DNA of 64,000 nucleotides, from positions 372,001 through 436,000 of the forward strand of contig NZ_JAFFID010000002.1 in NCBI RefSeq assembly GCF_017355955.1. Direction: 5' to 3'. The notes beneath the pieces were generated by a model, which was not told the DNA's origin, did not search any database, and was given only the letters and a program-made list of their open reading frames with translations. Of the stretch, positions 52,563 through 60,909 are shown piece after piece. The stretch is from Sabulibacter ruber (GTDB taxonomy: Bacteria > Bacteroidota > Bacteroidia > Cytophagales > Hymenobacteraceae). Each line of letters starts with the position of its first letter. Within the stretch, counting starts at the first letter, position 1. Both the position numbers and the translations under genes were made by a program.

Positions 52563-53249
52563 ATGAAACGAATCTACTTTCTCGGTTTTCTTTTGCTATT
52601 CTTCGCCCAGGCTTTGCAGGCGCAGATAGTTCCTGAAGCGGCCATTCTGGTGGAAAGCCAGCGCGGCGAACTCTTTCAACTGGCCGTAGGAGGACGCATC
52701 ATCAATCCGGTGGCCTCTAACCGGGTAGCCGTGGATCATCTGCCTGCCGGAAGGCACCAGCTGAACATACGCGTGCTCATGCGCGGCCGCAGAACCCAGA
52801 ACCTCAACGCCGGGGTGATCTTGTCTGCCAACTACGAGACAGTCTTTGTACTGGAGCCGTCGCGGCGGGGCTTTCCTTTGGTGTTGCGTAAAGTAGAGGA
52901 AGTTCCTTTGTCTCGCCCGGTGCCACCCGCTGATTCTTATGGCCGTGATGTGTGCCGGTACGTGATGGAACCGGAAGACGTGGACCGCGTGCTTCGGTTC
53001 ATGAAAGAAGAAGGCTTTGACGATCGTCGGCTGGAAATTGCCAAAGGCGAGATCAAACTGGCAGGCGGCATCATGACCGAGGATTTATACCTGCTCATGA
53101 AAGCCCTCAGCTTTGAAGACCGCAAGGTGGCTCTGGCTAAATTCGCCTATGACTATGTCTGTGACCGAAACAAGTTCAGTCGCGTGTTCGATGCCTTTGA
53201 TTTCTCCAGCAGCAAACGCGAAATGCAGGATTTCCTCTATAAACGATAA
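52563..53249 (+). CDS. DUF4476 exported protein
   Basis: 228 residues. Signal peptide MKRIYFLGFLLLFFAQALQAQ, a beta-rich N-terminal half (SQRGELFQLAVGGRIIN, VDHLPAGRHQLNIRVL), then the DUF4476 helices EPEDVDRVLRFMKEEGFDDRRLEIAKGEIKLAGGIMTEDLYLLMKALSFEDRKVALAKFAYDYVCDR. Function unknown; exported. Followed by a small membrane protein 18 bp on. Confidence 0.9.
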   Translation: MKRIYFLGFLLLFFAQALQAQIVPEAAILVESQRGELFQLAVGGRIINPVASNRVAVDHLPAGRHQLNIRVLMRGRRTQNLNAGVILSANYETVFVLEPSRRGFPLVLRKVEEVPLSRPVPPADSYGRDVCRYVMEPEDVDRVLRFMKEEGFDDRRLEIAKGEIKLAGGIMTEDLYLLMKALSFEDRKVALAKFAYDYVCDRNKFSRVFDAFDFSSSKREMQDFLYKR

Positions 53250-53267
53250 GTTTGTAGGAGCTAGTTC

Positions 53268-53534
53268 ATGCCAGATAGAGGAATGAAGAAGACAGTTATT
53301 GGTAGTACATTGCTAGGAATCATAGGTCTCCTGACCCGGCTTTGGGTTGGGGTCTACCATCATGACGAATATGCAGAAACGCATATATTTATAAAACATC
53401 GACCCATTTGGCAGTGGACATTCTACTCCCCAATTGGAATGAGCAACCATCAACTAGACGACCTAACCGAAGAACAAAGAAAGGAACAGCTTCTCTTTGA
53501 GGAATTTATAAGTAGCAAGGGGATGAGCAGATAA
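53268..53534 (+). CDS. Small hypothetical membrane protein, 88 residues
   Basis: Starts at ATG 53268 (AGGAG 9 bp upstream) or ATG 53283. One N-terminal hydrophobic segment (TVIGSTLLGIIGLLTRLWVGV) is followed by HHDEYAETHIFIKHRPIWQWTFYSPIGMSNHQLDDLTEEQRKEQLLFEEF. The gene is AT-richer than its neighbours. No family recognised. A terminator lies downstream. Confidence 0.55.
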   Translation: MPDRGMKKTVIGSTLLGIIGLLTRLWVGVYHHDEYAETHIFIKHRPIWQWTFYSPIGMSNHQLDDLTEEQRKEQLLFEEFISSKGMSR

Positions 53535-53596
53535 CGCTGAATTCACTTTTGATTACTCTTCACACAGTTCACATACAAAATCACAAAACTGGCTTA

Positions 53597-53642
53597 AAAA
53601 CAGAATGGGCTCCGTTTACCTAAACGGAGCCCATTCTGTTTT
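53597..53642. terminator. Bidirectional terminator with 22-bp perfect stem
   Basis: Arms 53597-53618 (AAAACAGAATGGGCTCCGTT) and 53621-53642 are exact complements. Between a small plus-strand gene and the minus-strand DUF4293 gene. Confidence 0.93.
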
Positions 53643-53699
53643 GAGTTGGTACTTGGGAGGCTAGCAGAAGTCTAATCTCTAACGTCTATTGTCTTTTTC

Positions 53700-54167
53700 T
53701 TAGCGAAGACGGTCCATGGAGCGAACTAGGTCTTCGTCGCGCTTGATGAAGCGGTTGGCCAGTACGTTCAGCAGCAAGCCTACAGCCGGGAAGTAGAAAC
53801 CAGACATGTATTCGCCTTCCTGATCGGTTTTCACCAGGTCTTCGCCTACGTAAGAAGAGAAGTAGAAAGCGCAACCCATGAGGGCGGCCATCACCAGGGA
53901 GTTCAGCAAGCCCAGTTTCATTTGGGTCAGGCGGCTCTTGTACTGGAAGATCTCATACAAGGCAATGAGGGCGGCCACACCGGCCAGAATAGCAATTACA
54001 ATGGTGTTGTTGGTGGCGGCACCATTGGCGGGGCCTAATTTGTAAGCGTTCAGGATATATTCCTGACCATCGGCGGGGTTGGTTTTAGACCAGATCGGCA
54101 CAAAAAACATGGTCACCATGGCTACTACAATCAGGAACAGGAAAACGCTCTGGATTCTTTGTATCAT
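53700..54167 (-). CDS. DUF4293 membrane protein
   Basis: 155 residues from the ATG at 54167 (MIQRIQSVFLFLIVVAMVTMFFVPIW); the upstream ATG at 54197 is not needed. Four hydrophobic spans, the start MIQRIQS and the tail ANRFIKRDEDLVRSMDRLR are typical of DUF4293, a Bacteroidota inner-membrane family of unknown function. Stands alone; terminator downstream. Confidence 0.9.
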   Translation of the reverse strand: MIQRIQSVFLFLIVVAMVTMFFVPIWSKTNPADGQEYILNAYKLGPANGAATNNTIVIAILAGVAALIALYEIFQYKSRLTQMKLGLLNSLVMAALMGCAFYFSSYVGEDLVKTDQEGEYMSGFYFPAVGLLLNVLANRFIKRDEDLVRSMDRLR

Positions 54168-54406
54168 CTTAAATATGTGTTTCAGTATGAACTGCAAAAC
54201 TACACAAAACTTGTTAATCCGTGCTGCTTCCCGGGGCTTAACCGCCGGAGATTGCTGGTGGAAAAAAGCAGAAGGTATAGTCTTGAAAAAGAGTAGGTTA
54301 CTAAGGAAAGGCTAGTCAGGACGGTTTCCTGCTTAGGTTTTCCCTGATTCACGGCCTATTTTGGCACGAACGTTGCAAACCAGAGTTATACCTAAACCTT
54401 AGAAAA

Positions 54407-54850
54407 ATGAAACGGTTAGCCCTATTCAGTTTAGCAGGATTGCTGTTGTTTGGAAGCCAAGAGGCCTCGGCGCATACCTCAGGTACCGCTCAGGTGGAGG
54501 TGATGAAAAACAGAAAGTTCTCCAACGCCGAGAAGAAACGTGCCAAAGCCATTGCCAAAGCCGCTAAAACCGATGAAAAGTATCAGCGGGATTTAGCCAA
54601 GGCCAAAGCAAAGTATGAACTGGACCAGAACCGGCTTAAACTGAAGTATAACCGCAAACAGCACCAACTCAGCGACCGGTACGCCAGGAGAGGCAGCGCC
54701 AACGGCGAGTTTGAACGCGCCCAGGCTGAACTGAAAGCCGATTACGAGCGTGAGCAACAATCCCTGAAAGCCCGCTACGAGCGCGACCGTGACCAACGGC
54801 AAGCCAAATGGGAGAAGGCCAGAAGCGCTTCTTCCCTGGTGATGTTGTAA
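54407..54850 (+). CDS. Exported charged coiled-coil protein
   Basis: 147 residues. Signal peptide MKRLALFSLAGLLLFGSQEASA, then a long, very charged helix with short repeats (RDLAKAKAKYELDQNRLKLKYNRKQHQL, ADYEREQQSLKARYERDRDQRQAKWEKA). Likely periplasmic. No family recognised. A U-tract terminator follows. Confidence 0.75.
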   Translation: MKRLALFSLAGLLLFGSQEASAHTSGTAQVEVMKNRKFSNAEKKRAKAIAKAAKTDEKYQRDLAKAKAKYELDQNRLKLKYNRKQHQLSDRYARRGSANGEFERAQAELKADYEREQQSLKARYERDRDQRQAKWEKARSASSLVML

Positions 54851-54878
54851 GCCAGCGCTGTTGATTTATAGATCCTCA

Positions 54879-54909
54879 ATCGGTCTCCTGCCAGGGACCG
54901 ATTTTTTTG
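54879..54909 (+). terminator. Terminator after the coiled-coil gene
   Basis: AATCGGTC (54879-54886) pairs with GACCGATT (54896-54903), followed by a run of T. Confidence 0.92.
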
Positions 54910-54925
54910 TGCCTATGAGAAATCA

Positions 54926-54967
54926 GTTGTTTTAGGGCTTGTTTCGAGAAAACGGCACTGAAACAGC
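54926..54967. repeat. Palindromic repeat copy 22
   Basis: GTTGTTTTAGGGCTTGTTTC...GAAAACGGCACTGAAACAGC, upstream of truA. Confidence 0.65.
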
Positions 54968-55019
54968 GTCACTTTCCCCGCAGATACCTCTGAATTCCAA
55001 GACTCAGCAGGTTATTGCG

Positions 55020-55027
55020 TATCTTTG
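55020..55027 (+). promoter_or_regulatory. truA -7 promoter element
   Basis: TATCTTTG fits TAnnTTTG, only four bases before the ATG at 55032. The mRNA would be leaderless or nearly so. Confidence 0.5.
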
Positions 55028-55031
55028 CATC

Positions 55032-55835
55032 ATGCGGTATTTTCTTGAAGTGACGTATGACGGGACCCGGTTCCACGGGTGGCAGGTGCAGCCTAATGCC
55101 CTCTCGGTGCAGGAGGTGCTGGATGACTGCCTGCGCAGGGTGTTCCGGGTGCCTCAGGTAGAGACCGTAGGCAGCGGCCGCACCGATACCGGCGTACACG
55201 CCACGCAGCAATGGGTGCACGTAGATCTGCCACAGGTGCTCCACCCAGAGGAGATGCAGTACAAACTTAACCGCATTCTGCCTTCAGACATTTCTGTGGG
55301 CGAAGTTCGGGCGGTGGGTCCCGAGGCGCACACCCGTTTTGATGCTATTAGCCGGACCTATGAGTACCGTATCACGCTAAAGAAAAATCCGTTTCTGGTG
55401 CGGCACGCCTATTACCTTTCCCGCCCGCCCGATGTGGCCGTCATGAACCAGGCTGCGCAGGCATTGTTGGAGCTTGAAGACTTTACCACCTTCTCCAAAG
55501 TGAAAGGCGATACCAAGCACTACCGCTGCACCATCACCGAGGCTTTCTGGCGCCAGGAGGGCGATCTGCTCATTTTTACCATCAAAGCCAACCGTTTTCT
55601 GCGCGGCATGGTACGGCTGGTGGTAGGAACCTTGCTGGACGTGGGCAAAGGCAAACTGACGGTGCCGCAGTTCAGAGAAGTTATAGAAAAGCAAGACCGA
55701 AGCCTGGCCAGCGGGGCCGCTCCCGCTGAGGGGCTGTTTCTTCACCGCGTAGAGTATCCGCAAGGGTATTTTGAGCAGCAACAGGCACTGTTTGACCAGG
55801 AGGCGAAAGCCCTAAAAGAGAACGTGGAAAAATAA
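55032..55835 (+). CDS. truA: tRNA pseudouridine(38-40) synthase TruA
   Basis: 267 residues from the ATG at 55032 (MRYFLEVTYDGTRFHGWQVQPN). An earlier in-frame ATG at 54939 is in a repeat and unlikely. The catalytic Asp52 sits in SGRTDTGVHA; TYEYRITLKKNPF, DFTTFSKV and IKANRFLRGMVRLVVGTLLDVGKGKL complete the family. It modifies the anticodon arm of many tRNAs. Ends in a Lys-rich tail and is followed by a repeat. Confidence 0.95.
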   Translation: MRYFLEVTYDGTRFHGWQVQPNALSVQEVLDDCLRRVFRVPQVETVGSGRTDTGVHATQQWVHVDLPQVLHPEEMQYKLNRILPSDISVGEVRAVGPEAHTRFDAISRTYEYRITLKKNPFLVRHAYYLSRPPDVAVMNQAAQALLELEDFTTFSKVKGDTKHYRCTITEAFWRQEGDLLIFTIKANRFLRGMVRLVVGTLLDVGKGKLTVPQFREVIEKQDRSLASGAAPAEGLFLHRVEYPQGYFEQQQALFDQEAKALKENVEK

Positions 55836-55841
55836 GTCCCT

Positions 55842-55881
55842 TGTTTTTAACCTGTTTTCAGGGAAACGGCTCGTAAACGTG
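55842..55881. repeat. Palindromic repeat copy 23
   Basis: GTTTTTAACCTGTTTTCAGG then GAAACGGCTCGTAAACG, six bases after the truA stop codon. Confidence 0.65.
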
Positions 55882-55982
55882 TCTTCTTAGAAATACTTCT
55901 AAGTAAGCTAGACCCTAAAAGTTTAGCACGGGCTTAGCCAAGGGCAGAAATAGGCGTAAAGAGAGATGCGCGGTTTGTTGCG

Positions 55983-55990
55983 TACTTTTG
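55983..55990 (+). promoter_or_regulatory. ABC transporter -7 promoter element
   Basis: TACTTTTG, 138 bp before the ABC start codon. It would place repeat copy 24 in the leader. Confidence 0.4.
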
Positions 55991-56005
55991 CCAGCCAAAA
56001 CAAAG

Positions 56006-56046
56006 CGCGTTTTCAAGGTGTTTCCGTAGAAACAGCCTGAAAATGA
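56006..56046. repeat. Palindromic repeat copy 24 in a 5' leader
   Basis: GCGTTTTCAAGGTGTTTCC...AAACAGCCTGAAAATG, downstream of a -7 element. Confidence 0.65.
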
Positions 56047-56127
56047 GCGAAGAAAAAGAAGTGTTGCACCTGCGTGGGTCTGTTCTACGTTAGCAGTAGC
56101 AGCAATCAGTAATTAGAGATTCTATAC

Positions 56128-57894
56128 ATGAGTGAAATAGGAGGCAGCAAAACCGGAAGTGCATTTGACTGGGAAGTGCTGCGGAAGATATTCAGGTTTG
56201 TGAAGCCTTACCAGAAGGTGTTCTATCTGGTAGTTTTTTTAACGGTTGCCTCGGCTATTCTAGCAACCATCCGGCCGTTCCTCATCCAGGAAATGGTGGA
56301 CAAGCAGATTCTACAGTACAACTGGCAGGGTGTGAACCGCATGTTCATGTGGCTCATTGGCTTGCTGGTGGCCCATACGGTGGTGTCATACTTCCACACG
56401 TATTTTGCGGGCTGGCTGGGGCAGTACGTGGTGCGTGACATTAGGGTGAAGTTGTATGAGCACATCCTCAAACTTCGGCTCAAGTTCTATGACCGCACAC
56501 CCATCGGTACGTTGGTGACCCGTAACGTGAGCGACGTGGAGACGCTCTCCGATGTGTTTTCAGAGGGACTGGCCGCCATGATTGGCGATGTGTTGCAGCT
56601 GCTCTTCATTCTGGGCTACATGTTCTGGATTGACTGGAAACTCACGCTCGTGAGTCTTTCCATGTTCCCGCTGCTCATCATTAGTACCTATATTTTCAAG
56701 GAGAAGGTGAAAGCCTCGTTCCAGGAAGTGCGCGGGGCCGTGGCCAAACTGAACGCCTTTGTGCAGGAACACCTCACGGGCATGATGGTGGTGCAGATCT
56801 TCAACAACGAAGAGCGCGAGATGAAGAAGTTTGAGGCCATCAACAAAGAACATACCCGCGCCAACATCAAATCGGTGCTGTATTACTCCATTTATTTCCC
56901 GGTGGCCGAGGTGATTGGTGCGGCCGGAACGGGTTTGTTGGTGTGGTACGGGGCCAAAGGCGTGATTCAGGACACGGTAACACTGGGCTCACTCATCGCC
57001 TTTATCATGTACATTGGTATGTTCTTCAGGCCCATCCGCCAGATTGCCGACCGCTTCAACACGCTGCAGTTGGGTGTGGTGAGCTCAGAACGGATCATGC
57101 GCCTGCTGGAAAGCCAGGAGATGATCTCAGACTCGGGTACGTATGCGCCTAAGACCATCAAGGGCGGCGTGGAGTTTGAAAAAGTATGGTTTGCTTACAA
57201 TGAAGAGGATTGGGTGCTGAAAGGCATTTCGTTCCAGGTGCAGCCGGGGCAAACGGTGGCGCTAGTAGGGGCCACGGGAGCCGGTAAAACCTCTATCATC
57301 AACCTGCTGAGCCGTTTTTACGAGATAAACAAAGGCACTATACGGGTAGATGGCCGTGATGTGAAGGAGTATGACCTGGAGGTGCTGCGCCGTCATATTG
57401 GGGTGGTGTTGCAAGACGTGTTCCTGTTCTCCGGCACCATCGCCGATAACATCAGCCTGGGCAACAAAGACATCACCGAGGAGCAGATGTGGGAAGCCGC
57501 CCGTCTGGTGGGCGCCGATAAGTTTATTGAGCGCTTGCCGGGTGGTCTGTACTACAACGTGATGGAGCGCGGGGCTACCTTGTCTGTGGGGCAGCGGCAG
57601 CTGATTTCGTTTGTGCGCGCCATGGTGTATGACCCTAAAATCATCATCCTGGACGAGGCTACTTCTAGCGTTGACTCAGAGACCGAGGAACTGATCCAGT
57701 TCGCTATCTCACAGCTGATGCAGGGCCGTACGTCCATCGTGATCGCGCACCGCTTGTCCACCATCCAAAAAGCCGATAACATTATTGTGCTGGACCGCGG
57801 TGAGATCAAAGAGAGCGGTACGCATGAGCAATTGCTGCAGACCGGTGGCTACTACGCCCAGCTGCACGAAATGCAATACAAGAATTTCGTATAA
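56128..57894 (+). CDS. ABC exporter (MsbA-like half-transporter)
   Basis: 588 residues. Six membrane spans in the N-terminal domain (FYLVVFLTVASAILATIRPFLIQEM, FMWLIGLLVAHTVVSY, MIGDVLQLLFILGYMFWI and others), then the ATPase domain: Walker A GATGAGKT (381-388), Q-loop VVLQDVFLFSGTIADNI, signature LSVGQRQLISFVRAM, Walker B IIILDEATSSVD, switch His in VIAHRLSTIQ. The YEHILKLRLKFYDRTPIGTLVTRNVSDVETL stretch is typical of MsbA/lipid or drug exporters. Substrate not determinable. Repeat copy 25 follows the stop. Confidence 0.94.
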   Translation: MSEIGGSKTGSAFDWEVLRKIFRFVKPYQKVFYLVVFLTVASAILATIRPFLIQEMVDKQILQYNWQGVNRMFMWLIGLLVAHTVVSYFHTYFAGWLGQYVVRDIRVKLYEHILKLRLKFYDRTPIGTLVTRNVSDVETLSDVFSEGLAAMIGDVLQLLFILGYMFWIDWKLTLVSLSMFPLLIISTYIFKEKVKASFQEVRGAVAKLNAFVQEHLTGMMVVQIFNNEEREMKKFEAINKEHTRANIKSVLYYSIYFPVAEVIGAAGTGLLVWYGAKGVIQDTVTLGSLIAFIMYIGMFFRPIRQIADRFNTLQLGVVSSERIMRLLESQEMISDSGTYAPKTIKGGVEFEKVWFAYNEEDWVLKGISFQVQPGQTVALVGATGAGKTSIINLLSRFYEINKGTIRVDGRDVKEYDLEVLRRHIGVVLQDVFLFSGTIADNISLGNKDITEEQMWEAARLVGADKFIERLPGGLYYNVMERGATLSVGQRQLISFVRAMVYDPKIIILDEATSSVDSETEELIQFAISQLMQGRTSIVIAHRLSTIQKADNIIVLDRGEIKESGTHEQLLQTGGYYAQLHEMQYKNFV

Positions 57895-57901
57895 TCGCGG
57901 G

Positions 57902-57941
57902 CTGTTTCAGAGCTGTTTCCTTAAAAGCAGCTCTAAAACGC
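57902..57941. repeat. Palindromic repeat copy 25, well preserved
   Basis: GTTTCAGAGCTG (57904-57915) and CAGCTCTAAAAC (57928-57939) pair with one mismatch. Seven bases after the stop. Confidence 0.85.
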
Positions 57942-58017
57942 ACGTGTCAGAGACAGGGGCAGATCAAGGCTGGCAGGTTTGTTCCTGTTCAAACCAAAAT
58001 CAGAGAAGAGAGAATAA

Positions 58018-58542
58018 ATGAGAACCAAGAAGTACCTTATCGGGTTGGCGGTGATTGTGGGGCTGGGATTAGTGGTGTACACGTACATGGGCGGCTTTGC
58101 TGAGGTGAAGGTCTCGCAGGCAACCTCGTCCCAGCTGCTAATTGCCGGTAAATATTATGAAGGGGAAACCGATGCCGAGGCGTTGGGCCAGATTTACCAG
58201 GAAGTAGGAAAAGCTGTGGAGGAAAAGAAGCTGACCGGCGATTTTGCCGGGATTTACTACAACAACCCCAGCCGGGAAGCCAAAACCGTGAAGGCTTTCA
58301 TTGGCGTTGCCGTGAAAGATACCACCACGTTGCCCCAGGGCTTCAGTGTACGTGTGGTACCCGCCGGCCGGCCGGTGCTCAGAGGTGAGTTGGAAGCTAG
58401 TATCAACATTGCCCCCCGTCGCATTTACAGCGCCCTTTTTGATTACGAGAAAGAAAATAAGATCAAGCTGAAGGAGTTCTACGTGGAACGTTTCCCGCAA
58501 GACGCGCCCGCCGTGATTGAGGCAGAATTGGCGCAGAAGTAA
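58018..58542 (+). CDS. GyrI-like (effector-binding) domain protein with membrane anchor
   Basis: 174 residues. An N-terminal anchor (MRTKKYLIGLAVIVGLGLVVYTYMGGF) precedes a GyrI/SHS2-like fold (AEVKVSQATSSQLLIAGKYYEG, FAGIYYNNPSREAKTVKAFIGVAVKDT, FSVRVVPAGRPVLRGELEASI). GyrI-like domains bind small molecules in regulators; here the fold is periplasmic or membrane-facing. Two Lys after Arg at the start suit a type II anchor. Convergent with the phosphatase gene. Confidence 0.8.
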   Translation: MRTKKYLIGLAVIVGLGLVVYTYMGGFAEVKVSQATSSQLLIAGKYYEGETDAEALGQIYQEVGKAVEEKKLTGDFAGIYYNNPSREAKTVKAFIGVAVKDTTTLPQGFSVRVVPAGRPVLRGELEASINIAPRRIYSALFDYEKENKIKLKEFYVERFPQDAPAVIEAELAQK

Positions 58543-58548
58543 CCTCCG

Positions 58549-58586
58549 TTTTAGACCTTATTTTCTGCAAAGACCCTTAAAACAGC
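58549..58586. repeat. Palindromic repeat copy 26
   Basis: CGTTTTAGACCTTATTTTC...AAGACCCTTAAAACAG; its right end merges into the terminator arm. Confidence 0.65.
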
Positions 58587-58632
58587 ACCAGCGCCTGTAG
58601 AGCTACGGCTTTGCAGGTGCTGGTGCTGTTTT
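58579..58632. terminator. Bidirectional terminator overlapping a coding 3' end
   Basis: AAAACAGCACCAGCGCCTG (58579-58597) pairs with the arm at 58614-58632 (one G-T pair). The right arm lies within the last codons (KTAPAPA) of the minus-strand phosphatase gene, whose stop is in the loop. Confidence 0.85.
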
Positions 58633-59748
58633 GCTGGAAGAAGTTTTGCGGAGCGGTTGAGAGCCCACATTAGTTTTGCTGATGTCTGGCTTTGGGGCAG
58701 GCAGCGCGTATTCTACTTTCACCAGTTGGTGCAGTTCATTGTTCCGGCCTCTTATCTCAAAGTCTACCACGGCCGGGGTCTGGTCCCAATGGAAGCGCAT
58801 AACCGCAAAGTTGAGCTTGTCATGCATCTGGCCTACCCGGTTAGCGTTGGGTTCATTCACCAGGCCGCCCATCCAGTAATGCGTAAGTCCGCTGGTGGTT
58901 AAATCATAGATAGGGTAGGGCACGCCTGGCCAGGAAATTTTGGAAAGCTCCGCAAAATGCCGGTCGCCCGAGAGCAGAATCACGTTGGCGGCTTTGGTTT
59001 TGGCAATCAGGTTGAAGAGCCTTTCCCTTGATTTGGGGAAATTGGCCCAGCGCTCATAGCCGTGCTCGTTGGCAATAATCTGCAGGCCGCTCCCAATCAG
59101 GTGGAATTGTGCTTTGCTGTTTTTCAGCTCCCGTTCCAGCCAGCGCCACTGGGTTTCGCCCAAGATATCGGCTTTGCTGTTGGGGTGATAGGTGGGTTCC
59201 TTGCCTTGCAGCGAGTCCCGGTGGTAACGTACATCCAGAAGTAGCACTTTCACTTGCTGGCCGGGTGGCCCGTAGGTATGGGCGCTGTACACGCCCTTTT
59301 GTTTCCGGCGCGGACTCTGCAGGGGCTCGGCCATAAAATCCCAGAACAGTTGGGCGCTCTGGTTCTTGAACTTGTACTCTTTGCCGGCGTTGTTGCGTCC
59401 ATAATCATGATCATCCCAGGTACCAATCACGGGTACGTTTTGCACCAATTGCTGGTAGTCGGGCTGCTGAAGCTGCTTCTCGTATTTGGCTTTGAGTACC
59501 CGCATGTCATCGGTGTCGCCGTAGATGTTGTCGCCCAACCAGATCCAGAGCTGAGGCTGGTTCTTCAAAATCTCGCGCCACAACGGCTGATCCCGGTCCT
59601 GAGAGTTGCAGGAACCCAAGGCAATCACCGACAGGGGAGTGTTGGAACTGGCCGGTGGTAAAGATTCCAGGTGGCGCTCGGTATCAGCGGAAGAACAGGA
59701 AAACAGAAAGGCAAGAAAGAGGACAAGCCAGGTTCTAAGGAGGTGCAT
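58603..59748 (-). CDS. PhoD-like alkaline phosphatase lipoprotein
   Basis: 381 residues. Lipoprotein signal MHLLRTWLVLFLAFLFSC. Metallophosphoesterase motifs: ALGSCNSQDRDQPLWREI, IWLGDNIYGDTDDM, VIGTWDDHDYGRNNAG, LLLDVRYHRDS, ILLSGDRHFAELSKI; this is the PhoD-like set using Fe/Ca-type metal sites. It releases phosphate from esters outside the cytoplasm. C-terminus Ser/Lys/Pro/Ala-rich. The coding end is also a terminator arm. Confidence 0.92.
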   Translation of the reverse strand: MHLLRTWLVLFLAFLFSCSSADTERHLESLPPASSNTPLSVIALGSCNSQDRDQPLWREILKNQPQLWIWLGDNIYGDTDDMRVLKAKYEKQLQQPDYQQLVQNVPVIGTWDDHDYGRNNAGKEYKFKNQSAQLFWDFMAEPLQSPRRKQKGVYSAHTYGPPGQQVKVLLLDVRYHRDSLQGKEPTYHPNSKADILGETQWRWLERELKNSKAQFHLIGSGLQIIANEHGYERWANFPKSRERLFNLIAKTKAANVILLSGDRHFAELSKISWPGVPYPIYDLTTSGLTHYWMGGLVNEPNANRVGQMHDKLNFAVMRFHWDQTPAVVDFEIRGRNNELHQLVKVEYALPAPKPDISKTNVGSQPLRKTSSSKTAPAPAKP

Positions 59749-59800
59749 ACGCCTACCTACGGCAGGGCAGCGGCTTGGGATGCGGGGGGGTAGCAGGCAA

Positions 59801-59832
59801 AAAGAAACCCACAGCGGGGCTGTGGGTTTGTG
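59801..59832 (-). terminator. Terminator of the beta-barrel gene
   Basis: AAACCCACAGC (59805-59815) and GCTGTGGGTTT (59819-59829), ahead of the minus-strand stop at 59853. Confidence 0.85.
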
Positions 59833-59852
59833 GTTATGATGGTTTGCAGTTG

Positions 59853-60527
59853 TTATTCAGCGGCAGTTCGGCCCAGGTAAAGGGAGATGCCTAAGGAGAC
59901 ATTGCTTAACCCAAAGGCAACATCAAACCCTCTGGATTTGAATGGTTCAGAATCTTCCGGTTCACTTTTTGAACTGTAATATCCGGCCTTTCCTAAAGTT
60001 ACTTCTAATCCGAGTGTTTGGGTGGGGAAGAATACCAGGCCTGGTGAGAGATTAACTCCTAATTCCTTATAGGGAGTAGTTGAAGGTGTAGAATTGGGGT
60101 AAGTACTTTCATACTTTGATTTTCCAAATGAGTAATAAGCAGATCCTTGACCAAAGAAAGCAACCCGATTCCCTATCGGCTTATATAACCGAATAAAAGG
60201 ACCAACTGAATATTCATTCTGAGTGTTTTCATCAACATACTGATTCATTTCATTTCCTCCTGGAATGTAATTTGTATTTGTATAACTGCTTGAGGTTCTG
60301 GAATAGGAAGTAGATACGCCTACTGCCAAATTAGGAGAAACGAAAAATCCCACCTGTGGACTAATCGTAAAAGTGTTTTGCTCAACTTCTCGGGTGGGTG
60401 ACATTGGAAGTTTATGGTTGTTTGAACTAAAGCTTAAATAGCCAGAAACAAGGGTTTTCCCGAAGTCTTGGGCAGAAGCTAGAAATGGTGCGCTAGCAAA
60501 AGCAGCAATCATCAAAATTCTTTTCAT
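59853..60527 (-). CDS. Outer-membrane beta-barrel protein
   Basis: 224 residues. Signal peptide MKRILMIAAFASAPFLASAQ, then alternating strands (TLVSGYLSFSSNNHKL, FTISPQVGFFVSPNLAVGVSTSYSRTSS, NEYSVGPFIRLYKPIGNRVAFFGQGSAYYSFGKSKYES, VSLGISLYLGR). It ends in a strand close to the Omp C-terminal pattern. Opa/OmpW-like size; exact family unclear. Transcribed alone. Confidence 0.88.
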   Translation of the reverse strand: MKRILMIAAFASAPFLASAQDFGKTLVSGYLSFSSNNHKLPMSPTREVEQNTFTISPQVGFFVSPNLAVGVSTSYSRTSSSYTNTNYIPGGNEMNQYVDENTQNEYSVGPFIRLYKPIGNRVAFFGQGSAYYSFGKSKYESTYPNSTPSTTPYKELGVNLSPGLVFFPTQTLGLEVTLGKAGYYSSKSEPEDSEPFKSRGFDVAFGLSNVSLGISLYLGRTAAE

Positions 60528-60816
60528 GGATTAACCAGGGGATATAAGTGAAAGTTAATAGTCTGTATTAAGCATAGCTGCTTCCTATATAGCAAATACT
60601 TTATAAATCATTTTCCAGACTAACGAGTAAAATCTAAGATTATTTAAGAAAAGGAATAAAATCTTATATCATTCATTAAGAATGAAGGTTTTTTGCACAA
60701 AATGAATCTAAAAGCAAGGGCAATAAAATTAGTAAGTAGCTGATGAATACAAACCAGTTTCTCAGCATAAGAAATAGAATTTCTCTTTCTGGCAAGTGCA
60801 GAAAAGCAGCATAAAA

Positions 60817-60848
60817 AAGAAGGACCAGCTTTGGGGCTGGTCCTTTCG
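60817..60848 (-). terminator. Terminator of the 72-residue protein gene
   Basis: AAGGACCAGC (60820-60829) pairs with GCTGGTCCTTT (60836-60846), flanked by A and T runs. Confidence 0.85.
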
Positions 60849-60909
60849 TTTGTAAGCGTGGCTTGCGCCGGATATATAGCTAGCCCCATATGGGGTACAA
60901 TTTCTGGGG

